Origin: Hymenobacter guriensis
GTDB taxonomy: Bacteria > Bacteroidota > Bacteroidia > Cytophagales > Hymenobacteraceae
Direction: 5' to 3'
DNA length: 64,000 bases
Assembly: GCF_015773195.1 (NCBI RefSeq)
Contig: NZ_JADWYK010000006.1
Location: 248,001-312,000, forward strand
Made by a program: the position numbers and the translations under genes. Below are positions 59,072 to 64,000 of this stretch, one piece after another; the stretch's first letter is position 1, and each line of letters begins with the position of its first letter. The notes beneath the pieces are model-generated. The model worked only from the letters and a program-made list of their open reading frames with translations. It was not told where the DNA came from and searched no databases.

Positions 59072-60169
59072 ATGCAAACCACCGCCGCCGACCGCCCCAG
59101 CCGCTTTCCACTCATTTTCGAGGGCCTGATCTGGGGCCTGTATGTATGCCTCTACAAGTACAACGACTTCATGACGGAGGCCGCGCGGCTGCACCGGCCC
59201 GTCGGGCGCTCCAACTTTCCCTACCCGCAGATCATCCTGTTTGCGTTGCTGGCCACGCTCTACATTGTGCCCTACTACCGCTGGCTGGTGCCGGTGCTGT
59301 TGCGCCGCCGCCGCTATGCGCTGCTGGGTGTGGCATCTATCCTGTATCTGTGGTGGGGCATTAAACTGAACACGGCGCTGGCCCACGGCCTGTTTCAGTA
59401 CGTAGCCAGCCCCCCGTTGCTGGCCGAGTTTTACCACCACGGTCTGCAGGAAGCCAGCTACGCTGCCCTGCGGCTGCGGCAGCCGTATCTGAGCTTACTG
59501 TTCACGGACCTGCTGGCCTTCAGCTGCGTGGCATTTGTGCGGGTGGCTTTCGAGCAGGAGTACCGCCGCCGCCACCTCGAAAAAGACCATATGGCTTTGC
59601 AGATGGAGCAGTTGAAAGCCCAGCTGCAACCGCACTTTCTGTTCAATACCCTCAACAGCATTTACGGATTGAGTTTGGCCGGCTCGCCCGAAACCCCGCG
59701 CTTTATCTTGCTGCTCTCGGAGCTGATGCGCTACGTGCTCTACGACAGCGGCAAGCAGCAGATTGCCCTGGCCGAGGAAGTATCGTTTCTGGAAAACTAC
59801 TTCGAGCTGGAACAACGCAAGTACGCCGGGGCGCGGGTACAGCTCCAGACCGTAGGCGACCCGACCGGTGTGCAGGTACCGCCGCTGCTGCTGCTGCCGC
59901 TGGTGGAAAACAGCTTCAAGCACGGCCGCCACCACTTCTCCGACAATGCCTCCGTGGAGGCCACGCTCACCACCACACCTGGCTGCCTGCACTTCCTCAT
60001 CGAAAACGACATGCTGCCCGAAGCCCCAGTAGCCTCGCCCAAGCGCAGCGGTGGTATCGGCCTGCAGAACATCCGCCAGCGCCTGGAGCTTTACTACCCC
60101 GGGGCCCACGAGTTGCGCCTTACCGAGCACGACGGCCGCTACCGCGCCGAGCTGACGCTGCGGCTCTGA
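59072..60169 (+). CDS. LytS/YehU-type sensor histidine kinase
   Basis: 365 residues from the ATG at 59072. Residues 1-160 contain about four membrane helices (FPLIFEGLIWGLYVCLYKYN, IILFALLATLYIVPYYRWLV, LLGVASILYLWWGIKLN, LLFTDLLAFSCVAFVRVAF). A His_kinase (PF06580) domain follows with the phosphoacceptor His188 in QLQPHFLFNTLNSIYGL, and a HATPase with LLPLVENSFKHG and GGIGLQNIRQRLELYY. This class signals through LytTR response regulators. None is encoded downstream, where the next gene is convergent. The intergenic operator fits such a regulator. Confidence 0.93.
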   Translation: MQTTAADRPSRFPLIFEGLIWGLYVCLYKYNDFMTEAARLHRPVGRSNFPYPQIILFALLATLYIVPYYRWLVPVLLRRRRYALLGVASILYLWWGIKLNTALAHGLFQYVASPPLLAEFYHHGLQEASYAALRLRQPYLSLLFTDLLAFSCVAFVRVAFEQEYRRRHLEKDHMALQMEQLKAQLQPHFLFNTLNSIYGLSLAGSPETPRFILLLSELMRYVLYDSGKQQIALAEEVSFLENYFELEQRKYAGARVQLQTVGDPTGVQVPPLLLLPLVENSFKHGRHHFSDNASVEATLTTTPGCLHFLIENDMLPEAPVASPKRSGGIGLQNIRQRLELYYPGAHELRLTEHDGRYRAELTLRL

Positions 60170-60235
60170 GAAGCTGTGCAAAGGTTTTTGGTGTTCTTGG
60201 AATACAGACACACTCCTCTACTGCTGCCCTTCAGC

Positions 60236-60269
60236 AAAAGCTCCGCCTACCCGAAGTGGCAGGGCTTTT
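60236..60269 (+). terminator. Terminator between convergent genes
   Basis: AAAAGCTCCGCC (60236-60247) pairs with GGCAGGGCTTTT (60258-60269), one mismatch and one G-U. It lies 67 bp after the LytS stop and can act on both strands. Confidence 0.75.
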
Positions 60270-60310
60270 CTGTGTTTTCTACAACTGGCTCATAGCGGGA
60301 TGCTCGCACC

Positions 60311-63300
60311 TTACTGATGCATAACGCGAATAACCTGCTGGTAAGAGCCCTGGCGGACGGTAAGCAGGTATACGCCGGCTGGCCAGGCAGAGGCTTCGGG
60401 AACAGAAAGGAAACCGCCACGTGCCTCCTTACTTAGGCTGCGCTGCCAGCAGCGGCGGCCCAGCGCATCGTAGGCCGCCAGCGTTATCGCTCCGGCCGGT
60501 AGTTGCACCTGTAACTCACGCCCGAATGGGTTGGGAAAAGCCTGTACCTGCCCCGGCCTAGCGGCCACCTGATTAGCCGTCACGATATCCAGGTCACCTA
60601 ACCGGGCGACAAAGCCCGTGAAGAACGTGCGGCCCCCCGCGAGTTCGTGCGTACCAAACGTGGCGCGGGGGCTGGACTGTTCGCCGGCAATGTAGAGGTG
60701 GCCGTCGGGCGAAAAGGCCAGCGCATTGCTTGCGTCCAACCAAGAGCCGCCGCCAGCTACGGCCCACTGCCACTGGCCAGTGGCATCCAACTGAGCCACA
60801 AATACCGAAGCGGACTCAGCAGTAATGGTCTGGGCACCGAACGTAGTCTTCGTCCCCGCAAAGCGGCCTGTGACGTACACGTTGCCAGCAGCATCCAGGG
60901 CCAGGGCCCGCCCTGTTTCATTGCCCTGGCCGTTGTTGGTAGCCTGGACGGCCCACGCCCACTGGCCATTCGGGGTTAGTTTGGCTACGTACAAGTCGCC
61001 CAGGCCCGAGCTTTGAAGGGTAGTTTCGCCCAGCATCATGGTGCCCTTGAAAGAGCCGGTGACGTATACATTCCCGGAAGCGTCGAGGCTCAGGCCGTAG
61101 CCAATGTTCTGGCCCTCGACGCCGGTTTCAGTGGCCCACACCCATTGGCCGCTGGCGGCGAGCTTAGCTACAAATGCACTAGGATTAAGGCCTCCCTTCA
61201 GCGTAAGATTGCCAAAGCTGCTGCTCAACCCAGCCACGCCGGTGATATACGTATTGCCGGCGGCATCTACGGCAATAGCGTTGCCGGCGTCGGGGCTGTA
61301 GGAACCGCCCGCACTAGCCCACAGCCAGTTGCCGCTGGCATCCAGCTTGGCTACCAGTACGTTGTCGCCGTTGAGCGTTGTTGTGAGGTTGAGGCTGCCC
61401 CAGATAGCCGGACTCTGAAAGTAGCCCGTGAGGTAGATATTGCCGGCCGCGTCGGTGGTGAGGGCATTGCCCCGGTCGCGGCCGCTGCCCCCACCGCTGG
61501 TAACCCAGCGCCAGGCACCGGTAGCCGCGCTCAGCTTCGCCACAAAAAGATCATCCTGCACCTCGGTACCGTGGGCCAGGGGCAGGGTACCGAAAGTGGC
61601 GGCGGCGGCCACGGAGCCGGTTACCACTAAGTCGCCGGCCGCGTCGAGGGCCAGGCCGCTGATGATATCGTAGCCGGCGCTACCGGCCTGCACGGCCCAC
61701 AGGCACTGGCCGCTGGCCGTGAGCTTGGCTACAAAAGCCTGGTTGCCTTGCAGCTCGCTCCGCAAAACGGTAGTACCGAAGCGGGCTACGCCGGCAAACG
61801 TACCAGCCACGTACACGTGGCCACTGGCGTCCGTTACCATGCTGGTTATCAGCTTCTCGCCCCCAGCGTCGCTCTGCACGGCCCACTCAAATGTGCTTGC
61901 GTTGTTTAGTTTAGCCAAATACGCCGTTTGCACCAAGCCCGGACCGGGGCCGGCCAGGTGGGCGGTTCCAAAGACCGCGTCGGTACTGCGCAGCCAGCCT
62001 CCCAGGTAAAGGTTGCCCGTAGCGTCGAGGCCGAGGCTGGTACTTTCTGCCTCGTCATGACCGGTAGCCTGGGTGGCCCATTGCCACTGGCCGTTGGCGG
62101 CGCTAAGCCGGGCAACAAACAGCTCCCCCTGGTTGTCTGGCGCCGCAGAAAGCTGGGTAGCACCGAAGGAAACCGCACCACTGAACTCGCCTGCCACAAA
62201 CAGGTGTCCCTGGGCATCGGCCACTATATCGGTGCCGGTATCGGAGCCGGTACCAGCCGTGCGGGTAGCCCACTGCCATTTTCCCCCAGCATTCAGCTTG
62301 GCCACATAGAAGTTGACGCCCCCCGGACTGCTGGCCGCCAGCGTAGCTGTGGTCCCGAACTTGATGTTGCCGCTAAACCAGCCCGTGGTATATACGTTGC
62401 CGGCAGGGTCGAGCGTAATGCCGTTGGCGTAATCGTTGTTGGTTCCCCCAGCCTGGGTGGCCCACTGCCACTGGCCTTCGCTATTGATTTTGGCCACGTA
62501 CACGTCGCGCCCACCGCTGACAGACAATGCAGTGCCGAACGCCATTTTGCCGAGAAACTGGCCCGTGAGGTAGGCGTTGCCGGCAGCATCCACGGTCATG
62601 GCATCGGCATAGTCGTTGGAGGGCCCGCCGGCCCGGGTGGCCCACTGCCACTGGCCAGCCGGGTCGAGCCTGGCTACAAACACATCTACCGCATCGTAGG
62701 GCTCCAGGGTGAAGCTTCCAAACGTTATGGGGGTTGAGCTGTACTCGCCGGCGAGGTAAATATTGCCGGCGGCATCTACGCCGAGGGCGGTACCGGCTTC
62801 CGCGCCCATTCCACCGCTGGTCGTCAGCCACAGCCACTGGCCATCCGAACCCAGCTTGGCCACGAAGGCGTCGGACCCCAGGCTGGTGCTGGTAGCCGTG
62901 AGTTTTCCAAACGTAGCCGTAGCCCGCAGAGAGCCGGTGATGTAAGCATTGCCGGCCGCATCCAGGGCTATGCCGTTGCCGGCGTCGTTGCTGGCACCGC
63001 CCCCCGTCACGGCCCAGAGCCAGTGCCCATCGGGCGAAGCTTTAGCCACAAAAACATCCGGATTATCGGGACTCGCGGAGGTGATGGTGTGGGTGCCAAA
63101 GGATACTGTGCCCTGAAAATCCCCTACCACGTAGGTATTGCCCTGGGCGTCCGTCGCAGTTTTTTCTGTTCGGGCATTGCCATTGTTCGGGTCGGCCCCC
63201 ACGGAGAAAGCAAGGTCCCAGGTTTGGGCTTCCGCCGTTATGAAATTCGTCAGCAAAAGGCAGGCGGCAAGGGCCCAGCCAGTCAGTAAAGGCACACGTA

Positions 63301-63313
63301 TAGGTAGTAGCAT
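60311..63313 (-). CDS. SBBP-repeat T9SS-secreted protein
   Basis: 1000 residues. After a signal peptide (LTGWALAACLLLTNFITAEA) come 14 repeats of about 60 residues, each with a core like LDAAGNAYITGSLRATATFG followed by DAFVAKLxxxGQWxWAxxxGG. This is the SBBP beta-propeller repeat; 14 units could make two propellers. The last 80 residues are a type A T9SS sorting domain (VQAFPNPFGRELQVQL, AYDALGRRCWQRSL, WPAGVYLLTVRQG, QQVIRVMHQ). The protein is expected on the surface. The role could be adhesion or ligand binding; no catalytic motif is seen. Monocistronic, facing the LytS gene. Confidence 0.9.
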   Translation of the reverse strand: MLLPIRVPLLTGWALAACLLLTNFITAEAQTWDLAFSVGADPNNGNARTEKTATDAQGNTYVVGDFQGTVSFGTHTITSASPDNPDVFVAKASPDGHWLWAVTGGGASNDAGNGIALDAAGNAYITGSLRATATFGKLTATSTSLGSDAFVAKLGSDGQWLWLTTSGGMGAEAGTALGVDAAGNIYLAGEYSSTPITFGSFTLEPYDAVDVFVARLDPAGQWQWATRAGGPSNDYADAMTVDAAGNAYLTGQFLGKMAFGTALSVSGGRDVYVAKINSEGQWQWATQAGGTNNDYANGITLDPAGNVYTTGWFSGNIKFGTTATLAASSPGGVNFYVAKLNAGGKWQWATRTAGTGSDTGTDIVADAQGHLFVAGEFSGAVSFGATQLSAAPDNQGELFVARLSAANGQWQWATQATGHDEAESTSLGLDATGNLYLGGWLRSTDAVFGTAHLAGPGPGLVQTAYLAKLNNASTFEWAVQSDAGGEKLITSMVTDASGHVYVAGTFAGVARFGTTVLRSELQGNQAFVAKLTASGQCLWAVQAGSAGYDIISGLALDAAGDLVVTGSVAAAATFGTLPLAHGTEVQDDLFVAKLSAATGAWRWVTSGGGSGRDRGNALTTDAAGNIYLTGYFQSPAIWGSLNLTTTLNGDNVLVAKLDASGNWLWASAGGSYSPDAGNAIAVDAAGNTYITGVAGLSSSFGNLTLKGGLNPSAFVAKLAASGQWVWATETGVEGQNIGYGLSLDASGNVYVTGSFKGTMMLGETTLQSSGLGDLYVAKLTPNGQWAWAVQATNNGQGNETGRALALDAAGNVYVTGRFAGTKTTFGAQTITAESASVFVAQLDATGQWQWAVAGGGSWLDASNALAFSPDGHLYIAGEQSSPRATFGTHELAGGRTFFTGFVARLGDLDIVTANQVAARPGQVQAFPNPFGRELQVQLPAGAITLAAYDALGRRCWQRSLSKEARGGFLSVPEASAWPAGVYLLTVRQGSYQQVIRVMHQ

Positions 63314-63520
63314 CTTATCAGGAATAAAGTCCGAAACAGAAGCTGCCAGCGCTGGGAAAGTGCCGGCCAGTCTTCAAAGATATGACTGGCTGTTGCTGGC
63401 AAACAAATAGTATGCGCCCTATAAAGTGGCATAACCAGCTCTAAAACACCAGTTCTATATCCCGGCGTATTCGTGTCTTCTCGGCACCGATTTCCTTCGG
63501 CCGAACCCCTACCTTGCGCT
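63314..63520. other. Divergent intergenic region
   Basis: About 200 bp between the SBBP gene and the acyltransferase gene. It must hold promoters in both directions. TACCTTGC just before the acyltransferase ATG resembles a -7 element but is too close to be sure. Confidence 0.4.
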
Positions 63521-64000
63521 ATGCTCTTTTATACCGTGATGAAGCCCCTGGTGCAGGTGGCGCTTCGTGTCTTTTTCCGCCAGCTGGAAGTCCGCAACCC
63601 CAAGCGGCTGCAGGTGCCGGGGCCGCTGCTGATTGTGGGCAACCACCCCAACACACTCATGGACCCGCTAGTGGTGGCCGTGAACCGGCGCGACCCTATT
63701 GCTTTTCTGGCCAAGAGCACGTTTTTCCAGAACCCCATCCTGAAGGCCATTATGGAGTCGGGCAACTCCATCCCGATTTACCGGCGGCAGGACGTGGAAA
63801 CCGGGGCCGAAAAGCTTACGCCCGAGCAGCTAGCCGCCCAGAACGAGGCCATCTTCGGGCGCTGCTACGACTACTTCGACCGGCGCGGCACCATCATGAT
63901 TTTCCCCGAGGGTACCAGCGTGCAGGAGCGGCGCCTGCGCCCCCTCAAAACCGGAGCGGCCCGCATTGCCCTGGGCGCCGAGGCCCGCCGCAACTTTCAG
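63521..64000 (+). CDS. Lysophospholipid acyltransferase-family protein, cut by window edge
   Basis: 160 codons are open from the ATG at 63521 to the window end; the C-terminus is missing. The acyltransferase motifs are VGNHPNTLMDPLVVAV (His-x5-Asp variant of block I common in this group), SGNSIPIYRR (block II) and IMIFPEGTSVQERRLRPLKT (block III). The enzyme probably acylates lysophosphatidate or another glycerolipid at the inner membrane. Confidence 0.88.
   Translation, partial: MLFYTVMKPLVQVALRVFFRQLEVRNPKRLQVPGPLLIVGNHPNTLMDPLVVAVNRRDPIAFLAKSTFFQNPILKAIMESGNSIPIYRRQDVETGAEKLTPEQLAAQNEAIFGRCYDYFDRRGTIMIFPEGTSVQERRLRPLKTGAARIALGAEARRNFQ

Noticed and set aside
60311..63313. Tandem DNA repeats or recombination hotspot
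   Set aside because: The repetition is at protein level (SBBP units); the DNA copies are diverged and do not look like recent duplications.

Overview
The window looks like the chromosome of a GC-rich member of the Bacteroidota, most likely Hymenobacter or a close relative in the Cytophagales. The signs are three proteins ending in type IX secretion (T9SS) sorting domains, a BBP2-type porin paired with an ammonium transporter, OMP_b-brl_3 and PorT-like beta-barrels, DUF3616, DUF922 and DUF4468-like proteins, Bacteroidota-type -7 promoter elements (TAnnTTTG) in place of sigma-70 boxes, and few Shine-Dalgarno sequences. Taxonomy is inferred from protein style only. There are 52 protein genes that can be supported (the first and last run off the window), one additional 37-residue small ORF, and one tRNA. 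No transposase, prophage, CRISPR array or rRNA was seen.

Layout. 1-9.7 kb: a truncated WYL-type regulator, a secreted HExxH protein, a two-CBM20 4-alpha-glucanotransferase, an AT-rich orphan secreted protein, an HMA metal-binding protein, a small secreted protein, and a porin-amt operon for ammonium uptake. 10.2-23.5 kb: a minus-strand superoperon for de novo nucleotide synthesis, pyrD-pyrF-pyrE-purL-purQ-purC-(SnoaL-like)-(GNAT)-purD-purN-purF-purM, ending in a clear terminator. Short AT-rich repeats lie inside this operon and two of them are translated into PurM and PurN. 23.7-33.5 kb: small secreted or unknown genes, a three-repeat T9SS cargo protein, a sigma-54-type response regulator with a four-PAS hybrid histidine kinase, and a minimal T9SS-tail protein. 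33.7-36.7 kb: a compact flavoprotein / type III polyketide synthase / methyltransferase cluster. 36.8-41.6 kb: a beta-propeller sensor kinase with its LuxR-type regulator, a histone-deacetylase-family hydrolase and tRNA-Val(GAC).

41.8-53 kb: housekeeping and stress genes (PfpI/DJ-1, thioesterase, DUF3616), an alcohol oxidase (GMC) next to a class-3-like aldehyde dehydrogenase, DinB, AraC and DUF922 genes. 53-60.2 kb: a lipoprotein, a beta-barrel protein, an erythromycin-esterase-family protein, a large carboxypeptidase-regulatory-like/beta-barrel receptor and a divergent LytS-type kinase. 60.3-64 kb: a 14-repeat SBBP propeller-type T9SS protein and the start of an acyltransferase.

The signal I rate highest is in the 53-60 kb block. 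The erythromycin-esterase-family gene and the receptor gene have upstream regions with the same architecture: a 21-bp-period direct repeat of TTRGTCGAAA, a GACGAAG block, an inverted half-site and a -7-like box, all at identical offsets (76 bp between the -7-like box and the direct repeat in both). The second copy lies between the receptor gene and the LytS-type kinase gene, suggesting a small LytTR-type regulon whose response regulator is not in the window. The next most interesting items are the repeat-derived peptide segments in PurM and PurN, and the type III PKS trio.
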